Assembly (NCBI GenBank): GCA_002919305.1
Contig: PKFB01000041.1
Span: forward strand, 62,001-126,000
DNA from: Actinomycetales bacterium
GTDB lineage: Bacteria; Actinomycetota; Actinomycetes; Mycobacteriales; Micromonosporaceae
Reading direction: 5' to 3'
DNA: 64,000 bases
The translations under genes were made by a program, and so were the position numbers. Positions 8,202 to 16,592 of the stretch are shown here, in pieces. Below the pieces are notes generated by a model. That model was not told the DNA's origin. It did not search any database and saw nothing but the letters and a program-made list of their open reading frames with translations. The number at the start of each line of letters is the position of its first letter. The first letter of the stretch is position 1.

Positions 8202-8597
8202 TCAGTCGACTGGACGAGGGACGAAACGCCGGTCCACCCCGCCGCCCTTGTTGACCACGGTGTTGGCCGGGACCAGCAGGAACACCCGGTTGGCGATCCG
8301 CTCGATGGAGCCTCGCAGACCGAAGACCAGACCGGAGGCGAAGTCCACCACTCGTCGCGCGTCCGCCTCCTCCATCCCCGATAGGTTCATGATGACCGGC
8401 ACGTCTTCGCGGAAGTATTCGGCGACGGTGCGCGCGTCATGGAAGGTCGTGGGATGCACGGTCGCGATCTGGTACGCCGGCGCCTCGACGTCTTCCTCCT
8501 CAGGCTCGCCAAAATAAGAATCGTCGGCGTATTCATCCTCATAGTCGGGCTCTTCGGCGAGCCCGAGCCACACGCTGGCCTTGCGTACCGCGCCCAT
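8202..8597 (-). CDS. SepF-like cell division protein
   Basis: The 131-residue protein begins MGAVRKASVWLGLAEE, an amphipathic membrane-targeting N-terminus like that of SepF. An acidic linker (about residues 17-38) follows, then the compact SepF/DUF552 core with HPTTFHDARTVAEYFRED and MEEADARRVVDFASGLVFGL. SepF anchors FtsZ to the membrane. There are no ftsZ, ylmD or ylmE neighbours here, so this is more likely a second copy of the SepF-like (SflA/SflB) type seen in Streptomyces than the dcw-cluster sepF. The ATG at 8597 is chosen because it gives the canonical N-terminus and is preceded by GGAGGGG. A perfect hairpin lies in its 5' leader. Confidence 0.82.
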   Translation of the reverse strand: MGAVRKASVWLGLAEEPDYEDEYADDSYFGEPEEEDVEAPAYQIATVHPTTFHDARTVAEYFREDVPVIMNLSGMEEADARRVVDFASGLVFGLRGSIERIANRVFLLVPANTVVNKGGGVDRRFVPRPVD

Positions 8598-8628
8598 CGC
8601 CTCATCCCCTCCTTCCGCGTGCCCGGCT

Positions 8629-8656
8629 CTGTGTTTCCCTTTCCAGGGAAACACAG
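8629..8656 (-). promoter_or_regulatory. Perfect 12-bp inverted repeat in the sepF-like leader
   Basis: CTGTGTTTCCCT (8629-8640), a TTCC spacer, and AGGGAAACACAG (8645-8656) form a perfect inverted repeat about 30 bases before the ATG. It could be a regulator operator or a leader hairpin that influences translation. No known factor with this site was recognised. Confidence 0.5.
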
Positions 8657-8813
8657 CAGTCAATACATTTAGACGCGCACAGGTGAAGAGCGGGGCACCC
8701 CGGCTGGCCGCGATCCCGCTCCCCGTGAGAGCAGGCTAACCTCCCTGGTCTCTTTCGGCATCCGATGCAGAGCCAGTTCGTGGCGAATCTCCGAATCTTC
8801 TGTCGGAAGCCCG

Positions 8814-10640
8814 TCAGAAGAGGTTGCCGATCCAGTTGAGGAAGCGGACCACCCAGGCCGTTTGGCCGAGGAAACCTAACCCAGCGGCGACCAGGTAGGC
8901 CGCGGTAAGAACATGTGCTCCACGGGCGTTTCGTCGGGGCCGTCCCAGCATCCCGGAAAGCACCAGGCGCCCCAACAGGCGGCTGAGCGCGAAAACGCCG
9001 ATCGCGATGACGAGCACGAAGATGAAGATGAGCGTGCGCTCACCGGTCCCCTCTCGTCCGTTCGAAATCGACCATATGCCCCAGCACACAAACGCGAACA
9101 ACGCCGCTACCGCGCTTATCTCCCAGCCACGACGCCAGGCGGCGATCCGTTCCCCGGGCGGCGGCGGTGGCGCCGCCCGGCGCGCCCTCAGCCACTCCGG
9201 GAGCGGGCCGGAGACCTCCGGTTCAGGCTCTGGTGTGGGTTGAGGAACCGAAGCGACCCCTCTGATGCTCTGGGCGGGTTCAGCGCGCCCCATAGGGTCA
9301 ACCATGGTCTGTTCCATGGGCGCAACCGGCGCCACCTCGGCCCGCCCCGGTTCATACCTCGCCGTCGGGTCAGCGGTCGCCACCCGGGCGGCGGCCACGG
9401 CGGGCACATTGGCAGAGCCGGCAGGGCCGGCGTTGACGGCGGGCATCCCCGCCACCCTGGTCGCCTCCAGTGCTGCGGGCTCTGGCTTGGAGACAGCCGG
9501 CTTATCCATAGCCGCCCGCAACTCCACTAGCTCCCGCTCCAGACGCTCGATTCGAGCGAACGCGCCGGTCTCAGTCCCCGCCACCGGCTGGTGGTGGGGC
9601 ACCTCGGCCCGCCCGATCGCGCGGCCACCAGCGACCAACGCGGTCGCCGCCGGCGGCTCGCTCCAGTCGACCCCGACATCGGGGCAGGGGGTACGCCGCA
9701 CCAGCTCGGCGAGCTGGTGCACCCAGTTGAGCAACTCCCGGGTCGGTGGGCGATCCTCAGGGCGGTCGGCCACCGGAGCGAGCAGGTGCTCCCGGAGCCT
9801 GGGGTGAGCATCCAACAGCGGATGCCGACGCAGCACCGCCCACGGTGGTGCCGGAGTGCCGTCCCCCGGGCTAGGCACGGCGTCGGTACGCGGGAACGCG
9901 CCCGTCACCAAGTAGTAGGCGACGGCACCGAACCCGTGAACGTCATAGGCGGGGCCCACGTCGCCAGTGAACGCCTCAGGTCCGCCGGCCTCCAGGGTGT
10001 AGGCAACCGAGGTGATGTGTTCCCGCAGGAAGTACCGGGCGCCTGTGAAGTCGATCAGACGGATATCGCCCCCCGGCAGCACCATGATGTTGGACGGTTT
10101 GACGTCCATATGCAAAACAGGGCAGGCGTGAGGGTCATTGGGATAGTGAAGCGCCTGCAGGGTGGTCGCCAGGGAGTTGAGGGTTGAGATCGCGTTGAGA
10201 CGGGTGACCCCAGAGTGGTTACCTACCCCGTATCGATGAGCGATGTAGTCGCGCAGGGTCACACCGTGGAGGTAATCGAGCACCTGATACGGCACCGATT
10301 CTCCGCTGGGAGGCGTATCGGGCGGATGTGGGCGGGGTCCGTAGAATCCGTCAGCCCGTCGCACGATGCCGGGCACCCCACGATTGTTGAGATCCATGAG
10401 CACCGCGTCGCCTTTATCCCAGGAACGCAGCTGCTCCTCCAGAGGGCGGTCTCCCGCCTGCCGAAAGACCTTCACGGTCACCGGGGCTGAACTCACCCCT
10501 GCGCTTACCCGGACCGCGCGGTAGACCTCGGCCTGCCCACCGGTACCGAGATGACTGACAAGCCGGTAACGCTGATGCGTCTCCGGTAGCGGGCTTGCCG
10601 GACCACAGACTAGGTCCAGCAGTGCCTCGCTGTCCGCCAT
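8814..10640 (-). CDS. Membrane-bound serine/threonine protein kinase
   Basis: About 608 residues. The N-terminal half is a Hanks-type kinase, with glycine loop LGTGGQAEVYRA, the ATP-binding Lys in VTVKVF, catalytic loop HMDVKPSNIM and the magnesium motif as DFT instead of DFG. A low-complexity Pro/Ala/Glu linker follows, with a predicted helix around LERELVELRAAM. The C-terminus has about three hydrophobic helices (around WEISAVAALFAFVCWGIW, TLIFIFVLVIAIGVF and the last 35 residues). Unusually, the membrane part is entirely C-terminal and there is no PASTA or sensor domain. The ATG at 10640 follows AGGAGGGGCG. The neighbouring sepF-like gene, about 220 bases downstream, is a possible functional partner, but this is only inferred. 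Confidence 0.88.
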   Translation of the reverse strand: MADSEALLDLVCGPASPLPETHQRYRLVSHLGTGGQAEVYRAVRVSAGVSSAPVTVKVFRQAGDRPLEEQLRSWDKGDAVLMDLNNRGVPGIVRRADGFYGPRPHPPDTPPSGESVPYQVLDYLHGVTLRDYIAHRYGVGNHSGVTRLNAISTLNSLATTLQALHYPNDPHACPVLHMDVKPSNIMVLPGGDIRLIDFTGARYFLREHITSVAYTLEAGGPEAFTGDVGPAYDVHGFGAVAYYLVTGAFPRTDAVPSPGDGTPAPPWAVLRRHPLLDAHPRLREHLLAPVADRPEDRPPTRELLNWVHQLAELVRRTPCPDVGVDWSEPPAATALVAGGRAIGRAEVPHHQPVAGTETGAFARIERLERELVELRAAMDKPAVSKPEPAALEATRVAGMPAVNAGPAGSANVPAVAAARVATADPTARYEPGRAEVAPVAPMEQTMVDPMGRAEPAQSIRGVASVPQPTPEPEPEVSGPLPEWLRARRAAPPPPPGERIAAWRRGWEISAVAALFAFVCWGIWSISNGREGTGERTLIFIFVLVIAIGVFALSRLLGRLVLSGMLGRPRRNARGAHVLTAAYLVAAGLGFLGQTAWVVRFLNWIGNLF

Positions 10641-10738
10641 CGCCCCTCCTGATTTTGGTCGTCTCATGACCGAGGGTACCGAGAGCGTGCTTGCACAATT
10701 CAGTCGCCGGTACCCGCTCCTCCTGCTACACAGGCGAC

Positions 10739-11971
10739 GTGACCGTCGATGAAATAACGCTGCGTCCTATCACTGAGGATGAGTTCCCGGCGTACCAAAC
10801 CCTGATCGCCACCACATTCGGGCATGACCTTCACCCCGAAGATCTGGAGTTGGAGCGGTTGGTTTTCGAGATTGACCGCAGCCTGGCCGTCTTCGACGGT
10901 GACCTGCTGGTGGCCACCGCCGGCAGTTTCACCCGGGACTTGTCCGTCCCCGGCGCGGTGTTGCCGGCGGCGCACGTCACCGCGGTCTCGGTCGCGCAAA
11001 CCCACCGCCGTCGGGGCCTGTTGACCCGAATGATGCGGCGGCAGTTGCAGGACATTCACCAGGCGGGCCGGGAGTCGATCGCGGTGCTGTGGGCCAGCGA
11101 GGACGCCATTTACGGCCGCTTTGGGTACGGCCTGGCGTCGGTCCGCGTGTTGATTGAGGCGTCCAATCGAGAAGTCACCGTACCGCCCGTGTCCGCCCCG
11201 GGCCGGATTCGTCAGGTCAAGGCCACTGAGGAGGTCGCCACCCTCGCGGCGCTCTTCGATGAGGTACGCCCGCACCGCCCCGGCTTCTCCAGCCGCCCCG
11301 ATGCCTGGTGGCGGTACCGACTGGCTGACCCCGAGCACGGACGTCACGGAGCCACCGCCCTCCGAACGGCGATCCACGACAACGGCGCCGGTCAACCGGA
11401 TGGGTACGCCCTGTGGCGTACCCGCTACCAGGAGGGAAGCCTGGGGCCCCGGTACCAGGTTGAGGTGAAGGAGGTCGTCGCGACTAACCTCACCGCGTAC
11501 CAACGGTTATGGCATTTCCTGATGAACCTGGATTTAACACGCAAGTTTTCCTGTTGGGCACTCGCGACGGATGAGCCGCTGTTTTATCTGGTCAATGCGC
11601 CCAGTCAGCTGGGGCGCAGAATCGGCGACAACCTGTTCCTGCGGATCATCGACCTGCCGACGGCGCTGACGGGCCGCCGGTACGCGACGCCGGTGGATGT
11701 CGTTCTTGAGGTCACCGATGAGCTGCTGCCCAGGAACACGGGCCGCTGGCACCTCACTGGGGACGCCACAGGTGCCTCCTGCCAGCCCACTGACCGGCCG
11801 GCGGATCTCACCCTGGGCATCCAGGAGCTGGGGGCGGCGTACCTAGGAGGCACCTCGCTGTGGGCCCTCGGGCAGGCGGGCCGGGTCGTGGAACGGACCC
11901 CCGGTGCTCTCAGCGGCGCGGCCGCCGCATTCGGCTGGCACCGCGCGCCGCTGTCCATTGAGGTGTTCTAA
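10739..11971 (+). CDS. GNAT N-acetyltransferase of the Eis family
   Basis: At 410 residues this is the length of Eis (enhanced intracellular survival) proteins. These have two GNAT folds and a C-terminal SCP2-like domain and acetylate amines such as aminoglycosides or protein lysines. The first GNAT domain contains the acetyl-CoA binding loop in VAQTHRRRGLLTRMMRR (about residues 82-98) and the following AVLWASEDAIYGRFGYG. The C-terminal SCP2-like part has ADLTLGIQELGAAYLGG. GTG 10739 gives the usual N-terminus (VDEITLRPITEDEF). The frame stays open upstream, but no better ribosome binding site is visible. It diverges from the kinase gene, 98 bases away. The substrate is unknown. Confidence 0.85.
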   Translation: MTVDEITLRPITEDEFPAYQTLIATTFGHDLHPEDLELERLVFEIDRSLAVFDGDLLVATAGSFTRDLSVPGAVLPAAHVTAVSVAQTHRRRGLLTRMMRRQLQDIHQAGRESIAVLWASEDAIYGRFGYGLASVRVLIEASNREVTVPPVSAPGRIRQVKATEEVATLAALFDEVRPHRPGFSSRPDAWWRYRLADPEHGRHGATALRTAIHDNGAGQPDGYALWRTRYQEGSLGPRYQVEVKEVVATNLTAYQRLWHFLMNLDLTRKFSCWALATDEPLFYLVNAPSQLGRRIGDNLFLRIIDLPTALTGRRYATPVDVVLEVTDELLPRNTGRWHLTGDATGASCQPTDRPADLTLGIQELGAAYLGGTSLWALGQAGRVVERTPGALSGAAAAFGWHRAPLSIEVF

Positions 11972-12022
11972 GGGTTGAGGTGCTCTCAGGCCGGCTCGGT
12001 TCCCTCCGTCTGGGCCGGTCAG

Positions 12023-12841
12023 TCATGACTGACAGCGCGGACACCAGTACAGGTTCCGCGCCCCCATGGTCCCTGCGGCGATCGGAGTGCCGCAAATCAG
12101 GCAGGGTGCACCGGCACGGCGGTAGACGTACACCTCGCCGCCATGTCGGTCCACCCGAGGTGGGCGCCCCATCGCCTCCGGAGTGTGCTCGGGGCGTACC
12201 GTGTCGATCCGGCCGTGTTGAACGCCGTACCGCATCAGCTGCTGCAGATCAGCCCAGATCGCCTGCCACTGCTGTGGTGTCAGGTCACGTCCTGGGTGGT
12301 GCGGATCGATTCCCAGCCGGAAGAGCACTTCGGCGCGGTACGCGACCCCCACGCCGGCAACCACAGACTGGTCCAGGAGGAGCTGCCCGATCGGGGTATT
12401 ACTGCGCAAGATGCGCCTCCCCGCCGCGTCGGGGTCAGCGTCGTCCCGAAGTGGATCGGCGCCTAACCGGGCGTGGAAGGCGTCCTTGTCGGCCTCGGTG
12501 ATCAGTTCGCATGCGGCTGGCCCGCGCAGGTCGAGCCAGTGCTGGTCGGTCGTCAGCCGGAGCCGGACCTGCCCCACCGGCGCCGGTACGGGCGTCCGAC
12601 CGGCGGTGAACTTGCCATACAGCCCCAAGTGGACGTGTAACCATCGCGGCTCCCCAGATGGGGAGCGGTACTCGTGGAACAGGTGCTTGCCGTGCGCGTC
12701 CGTCCTGATCAACGTGGCGCCGTCGAGCAGCGCCGCCCCGGCGGTGAAGCGCCCCTGCGGACTGCACGCGCGTACCGGCCCACCGGCCAACCAGACCGCG
12801 TGTTCAGCGGCGAGCCGATGGATCGTGTGCCCCTCCGGCAC
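12023..12841 (-). CDS. Fpg/Nei family DNA glycosylase (endonuclease VIII-like, Nei2 type)
   Basis: The protein (about 272 residues) starts with PEGHTIHRLA, the Nei-type N-terminus in which Pro2 is the Schiff-base nucleophile and Glu3 the general acid (Fpg has PELPE). The helix-two-turns-helix region contains LLLDQSVVAGVGVAYRAEVLF. The C-terminal zinc finger has CLICG and CPRCQ. It should remove oxidised pyrimidines and cut the resulting abasic site. The GTG at 12841 places Pro at position 2, as the chemistry requires, and has GGAGGAGAGGAC in front. The longer open frame upstream is therefore not used. It converges with the Eis-like gene. Confidence 0.92.
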   Translation of the reverse strand: MPEGHTIHRLAAEHAVWLAGGPVRACSPQGRFTAGAALLDGATLIRTDAHGKHLFHEYRSPSGEPRWLHVHLGLYGKFTAGRTPVPAPVGQVRLRLTTDQHWLDLRGPAACELITEADKDAFHARLGADPLRDDADPDAAGRRILRSNTPIGQLLLDQSVVAGVGVAYRAEVLFRLGIDPHHPGRDLTPQQWQAIWADLQQLMRYGVQHGRIDTVRPEHTPEAMGRPPRVDRHGGEVYVYRRAGAPCLICGTPIAAGTMGARNLYWCPRCQS

Positions 12842-13107
12842 GTCCTCTCCTCCCGATCCCCGCGCCGACCCCACGTGGCCACGTCGCGGTCACGCCGGCG
12901 TCTGCGCTGTGCGGGCTTGGTGTGATGAGAGCCGGAATGACACTCTCCGGCCGAGAGCATTATTCAAACCCGCCCTCGTGCGCTTCACGCCACCGCGGCG
13001 CCTGGCTTCCCCACCCCTGCGTGGCGTGCCGGGCTCATCGCCGCTGGGGCGTCCGGTCTTCCGACCGGGTCGTGACCGCCGGCATACGCGGCAGATACCG
13101 TCAGGGA

Positions 13108-13587
13108 ATGGTGAGTTTTCATCGCCGTCGCAGTCGGGTCCGCCGTCACCGGTTGAACGCCGAGCAGCCGGATGCCGGCGCCCTCGATCCGGGGTCCGAT
13201 AGCGGCATTGCCCAGGAACCGGATAACCCGGCGTCCTCTCCCCAATTCTCCATCGCGTCGTCGGCCGTCACCTCACCGGTGAGTGATCCCGTCCCGCCCC
13301 GGAAAGCAGCCCACTCCGACGCGGCCCCGCCTTCAGAAGAGGGGTCGCCGAAACCACTCAACGACGCGTCGGACCGGGAATCCGATGAGCGGGAACTCGA
13401 ACGCGGCCTGCGTGGGCTGGTGGGTTCAGGCTCGTCGCAGGTGAGCATAAGCGCCGCACTGCGCGCCCGTGACGCTTCCCGCCCCACCGATGAGGACATC
13501 GCGGCCGCCGAGCGGGAACTGGTCATCGTCCGACGGCACTGGGTTCCCCGGGACGCGCTCCCGCCCCCTACGCGTCCTCGCCGGTGA
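13108..13587 (+). CDS. Hypothetical protein with conserved basic C-terminus
   Basis: A 159-residue protein of unknown function. The N-terminus is strongly basic (FHRRRSRVRRHRLN). The middle is a disordered-looking Ser/Pro/Asp-rich linker. The last 65 residues look like a real conserved block (ERGLRGLVGSGSSQVSIS, AALRARDASRPTDEDIAAAE and LVIVRRHWVPRDALP). I recall similar C-termini in small proteins of related actinomycetes, but no function. ATG 13108 or GTG 13111 may be the start; AGGGA lies directly upstream. A longer frame to 12922 has no ribosome binding site. Codon bias supports coding in this frame. Confidence 0.6.
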   Translation: MVSFHRRRSRVRRHRLNAEQPDAGALDPGSDSGIAQEPDNPASSPQFSIASSAVTSPVSDPVPPRKAAHSDAAPPSEEGSPKPLNDASDRESDERELERGLRGLVGSGSSQVSISAALRARDASRPTDEDIAAAERELVIVRRHWVPRDALPPPTRPRR

Positions 13588-13763
13588 GCAGCCCCGCACC
13601 TAACTGCCCACCGTCAACGGGAGGGCCCGACGCCCCGGTAGGACCGTATAGAGGACCACGCCGACCAGGAGATCCGTCAGGAAACGGAACGACCTGGACG
13701 GCTTTAAAAGAGCGCCGGCCGAAGGAACACCCAGTCTCAGGGACTGAAAGCGACCAGCCGCGG

Positions 13764-14234
13764 TTAGGACGGCAACGGCGGCAGCTCGTGTGTCTTCTCG
13801 TAGTCGGCTACCTGCTGGATCCGGCGCTGGTGGCGCTCACTGCCCGAGAACGGCGTGGCCAGGAAAGCCTCCACGATCGCCGTGGCCTCCGCCAGGGTGT
13901 GCATCCGAGCCCCGATCCCCACCACGTTCGCGTTGTTGTGCTCCCGTGCCAATCGGGCGGTCTCCACGCTCCACGCCAAGGCGGCCCGCACTCCGGGCAC
14001 CTTGTTCGCCGCGATCTGCTCACCGTTACCCGAGCCTCCGATCACCACCCCGAGGCTGCCGGGGTCGGAGACCACCCGGTCAGCAACCGTCAGGCAGAAG
14101 ACCGGGTAGTCATCGTCCGGATCGAAGTGCGACGGTCCGACGTCGACAACCGTGTACCCCAAGGCCGGCAACCGGGAAGCGAGGTGGGCCTTCAGCTCGT
14201 AACCGGCGTGATCGCTGCCGAGATAGACACGCAT
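13764..14234 (-). CDS. rpiB: Ribose-5-phosphate isomerase B
   Basis: RpiB interconverts ribose-5-phosphate and ribulose-5-phosphate in the pentose phosphate pathway. The 156 residues begin MRVYLGSDHAGYELK, the standard N-terminus. They include the phosphate-binding region GVVIGGSGNGEQIAANKVPG and the conserved EHNNANVVGIGARM. In this subfamily Ser/Gly replaces the active-site Cys of GTGIG-type RpiB proteins: the loop reads GGSGNGEQ, as in other actinobacterial enzymes. The ATG at 14234 lies about 35 bases after the stop of the DUF1015 gene, so the two are probably co-transcribed. No strong ribosome binding site is visible. Confidence 0.93.
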   Translation of the reverse strand: MRVYLGSDHAGYELKAHLASRLPALGYTVVDVGPSHFDPDDDYPVFCLTVADRVVSDPGSLGVVIGGSGNGEQIAANKVPGVRAALAWSVETARLAREHNNANVVGIGARMHTLAEATAIVEAFLATPFSGSERHQRRIQQVADYEKTHELPPLPS

Positions 14235-14269
14235 GATTGGCAGTCTGTCAGGTTCGCTACTCCGCCCGT

Positions 14270-15469
14270 TCACAGGGCTGCCAACACCAGGCCGGCCCGC
14301 GCCTTGGGCGTAAACCATGTGCTCTTGCGGGGCATCTTCAAACGCGCCAGGTTCACCTGTACGAAGTCATCGACGCTGACCGGAGCGATCAGCACCGCCA
14401 GTTGGGCGCGTCCCGCGTCAACCTCATCGCACAGCCAGGAAGCGGGGTAGTCACCTCCCACGTAGGTGATCCGCTTGTCCCCGGGATCCAGTCCTAACGC
14501 GTCCCGGAACAGCTCCCGCTCCACGATGGTGTGTGCCATCCGGTCCACGATGCTTCCTTCGCCGGCGGGGAGGCGTACCGCGTACCCACCCCGCTGGGAG
14601 AGGTAAAGGTGCACGACGTCCCTGTCGGTCGGAACCTCCGGTCGACCTGACAGCGGCTCAACCTGTCCGCCTGCGGCGGTGAGGCGCTCCAGCACCTCCT
14701 CAGCGGGCAGCGTCAGCTCGCTCACCAACCGGTTGTACGGGCGGATCACCACCGACGCGGGGGTGGTGACCACCGCCAGGAAGCGCGGCAGGCCGCCGAT
14801 CTGAGCCGCCAGGCTGCGGTGATTGCCGTCGGCCACGATCAGCTCACCGCCACCGGCCAATTCCAGGATCCTGTCGGCCTCGGCCCCCTCGGTGAGCATC
14901 CAGACCTCGTGACGGCGGCCCGCCTGATCGATGTCGGTCACGTCGGCCGGCCCGAGCCGTCCGGTCAGCTCGACCAGGGCGGTGTGCAGCTCCTCCCCAC
15001 GCCCCGACTGCAGCAACAGCACCGGGGAGAGGAGGTGGCCGGTGGCCTCCGCCAAGGCTACGCGCTCCCGGACCTTTTCGACGAACACGTCCTCGTTACG
15101 GATCACCAGGCCAGGTTCGTCCGCACTGGTGGAGATTTGATCGGTGTCGATCATGCAGAACACGCCGTAGGCGACGGAATCAGCTCCGCTGATCCGGTAC
15201 ACCCCGATCGCTCGCTCCACCGGACGGTACGCGCCCGCCTCCTGCGCCTGCCGCAGCCGACGTGCGGCATCCGGCAGCGCCTGAGTGAATGTCTGGCCCG
15301 CAGCGACCGCGTCTGGATGCCGGTGCGGCATCTCAATGGCCAGGGCTGACGCCGGATTCTGAGTGATGATCGCGGTGATCTCGGCGTCGTCGGCGAACTC
15401 GTCGTAGTTCTGCGCGCCGGTACCGCCGGTGGATACCCAGGCGTGGTCGATCGGGTGCGCGACGCTCAT
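14270..15469 (-). CDS. DUF1015 family protein
   Basis: The 399-residue protein matches DUF1015 across its length. Recognisable parts are NYDEFADDAEITAIITQNP, AIGVYRISGADSVAYGVF, the signature ELIVADGNHRSLAAQ and VVIRPYNRLV. The ADGNHR motif resembles the ParB/sulfiredoxin-type fold, in which some members are kinases acting on serine. A kinase role here is only an inference. The ATG at 15469 has AGGAGAAAAG upstream. It is the first gene of a two-gene unit with rpiB. Confidence 0.82.
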   Translation of the reverse strand: MSVAHPIDHAWVSTGGTGAQNYDEFADDAEITAIITQNPASALAIEMPHRHPDAVAAGQTFTQALPDAARRLRQAQEAGAYRPVERAIGVYRISGADSVAYGVFCMIDTDQISTSADEPGLVIRNEDVFVEKVRERVALAEATGHLLSPVLLLQSGRGEELHTALVELTGRLGPADVTDIDQAGRRHEVWMLTEGAEADRILELAGGGELIVADGNHRSLAAQIGGLPRFLAVVTTPASVVIRPYNRLVSELTLPAEEVLERLTAAGGQVEPLSGRPEVPTDRDVVHLYLSQRGGYAVRLPAGEGSIVDRMAHTIVERELFRDALGLDPGDKRITYVGGDYPASWLCDEVDAGRAQLAVLIAPVSVDDFVQVNLARLKMPRKSTWFTPKARAGLVLAAL

Positions 15470-15706
15470 CTTTTCTCCTGCTCGGGCGGTGGGGATCCCG
15501 TCGAGGGCCTCCCAGACGCGGAGTACGACATCACGCTAACGGCCTGCGTCGGCTCCCTCGACGCTGGGGGCACCGCAGCGACCGGCACCACATTTCACCG
15601 TTCGTGCCCTACGACTCAGCGCGGCTCTCATCTGGCCTTGGTGACCGCCAAGCCACTACGATCACACCACAACTTTTAGCAATAATTGCGACTTTTATGT
15701 ATATAG
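15470..15706. other. Intergenic region between DUF1015 gene and DsbA-like gene
   Basis: No gene is visible. The part from about 15660 to 15705 is strikingly AT-rich for this genome and gives the U-run of the adjacent terminator. The rest should hold the promoter for the DUF1015-rpiB unit. Confidence 0.45.
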
Positions 15707-15734
15707 AAAACCGGGGTACGCGTGCGCACCCCGG
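15707..15734 (-). terminator. Intrinsic terminator of the DsbA-like gene
   Basis: On the minus strand CCGGGGT and ACCCCGG (15711-15717 with 15728-15734) form a stem followed by TTTTCTATATAC. This is a textbook intrinsic terminator about 80 bases after the DsbA-like stop. Confidence 0.75.
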
Positions 15735-15811
15735 CCTCTGGTAGCAATTCCTGCGAGACTACTCAAAAACGAGCAGAACCCGTGGCGTTCCCAGATATCA
15801 GCGTAGCGCCA

Positions 15812-16438
15812 TTAGTCCACGATGGGGCTTTGGTCCCGAGTGCGCTTCAATTCGTAGAAGCCGGGAGTACCAGCCACCAGCAGAACCCCATCCCACAGCC
15901 GGCCGGCAGCCTCTCCCTTAGGCGCCGGTGTGACCACCGGACCGAAGAAGGCAATGAGTCGACCATCGGGTCCTGGCACATGAATCACCGGCGTCCCCAC
16001 CTCGTACCCGACCGGGTCCATTCCAGCGTGGTGGCTGGCCCGCAACGCCTCGTCGTACTCGGACGATTCAGCCACGTTAGCCAAATCCGCCGATAGCCCA
16101 ACATCGGCGAGTGCGGCGCGGATAGTGTCAATCCCTAAACCGCTTTTCTGGAGGTGGATCCTGGTTCCCAACGCAGTGTAAAGGTCACGCAACACCGCGT
16201 TGCCATACTTTTGCTCAGCGGCGATGCAAACCCGCACCGGTCCCCAGGCCTGATGCATCAGGTTCTGATATTCCTCAGGCAGCTCCCGGCCCTCGTTCAG
16301 CACCGAAAGACTCATCACGTGGAACCGGACGGTCACGGGCCGTACCCGCTCAACCTCAAGCAGCCAACGGGACGTTATCCACGCCCACGGGCAGGCGGGG
16401 TCGAACCACATGTCCGCCACAGTTTTATCGTCAGCCAC
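15812..16438 (-). CDS. DsbA-family thioredoxin-fold protein, Rv2466c (mycothiol-dependent nitroreductase) type
   Basis: The 208 residues align along their length with what I know of Mycobacterium tuberculosis Rv2466c. Shared features are WFDPACPWAWITSRW, FHVMSLSVLNE, the insertion with QAWGPVRVCIAAEQKYG, RASHHAGMD and the C-terminal FYELKRTR. Rv2466c is a mycothiol-dependent reductase that also activates nitro-drugs. Here the active site reads CPWA rather than CPWC, so the resolving cysteine is missing and a monothiol mechanism with mycothiol is expected. GTG 16438 has the strong site AAGGAGGAAGC. It is transcribed alone and divergently from pepN. Confidence 0.88.
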   Translation of the reverse strand: MADDKTVADMWFDPACPWAWITSRWLLEVERVRPVTVRFHVMSLSVLNEGRELPEEYQNLMHQAWGPVRVCIAAEQKYGNAVLRDLYTALGTRIHLQKSGLGIDTIRAALADVGLSADLANVAESSEYDEALRASHHAGMDPVGYEVGTPVIHVPGPDGRLIAFFGPVVTPAPKGEAAGRLWDGVLLVAGTPGFYELKRTRDQSPIVD

Positions 16439-16592
16439 GCTTCCTCCTTGATTACTTCCTCATTCCATAGTGTCTGAGCGGATGAGCTTCACCAGATCCC
16501 CCTCCCCGCGCAAGAGCCGACGACGTGGAAGACTCGGCTTGACAGACAAGCTCACTCGGCCCGGCAGATGGATTCACTGATGGAGGGACATC

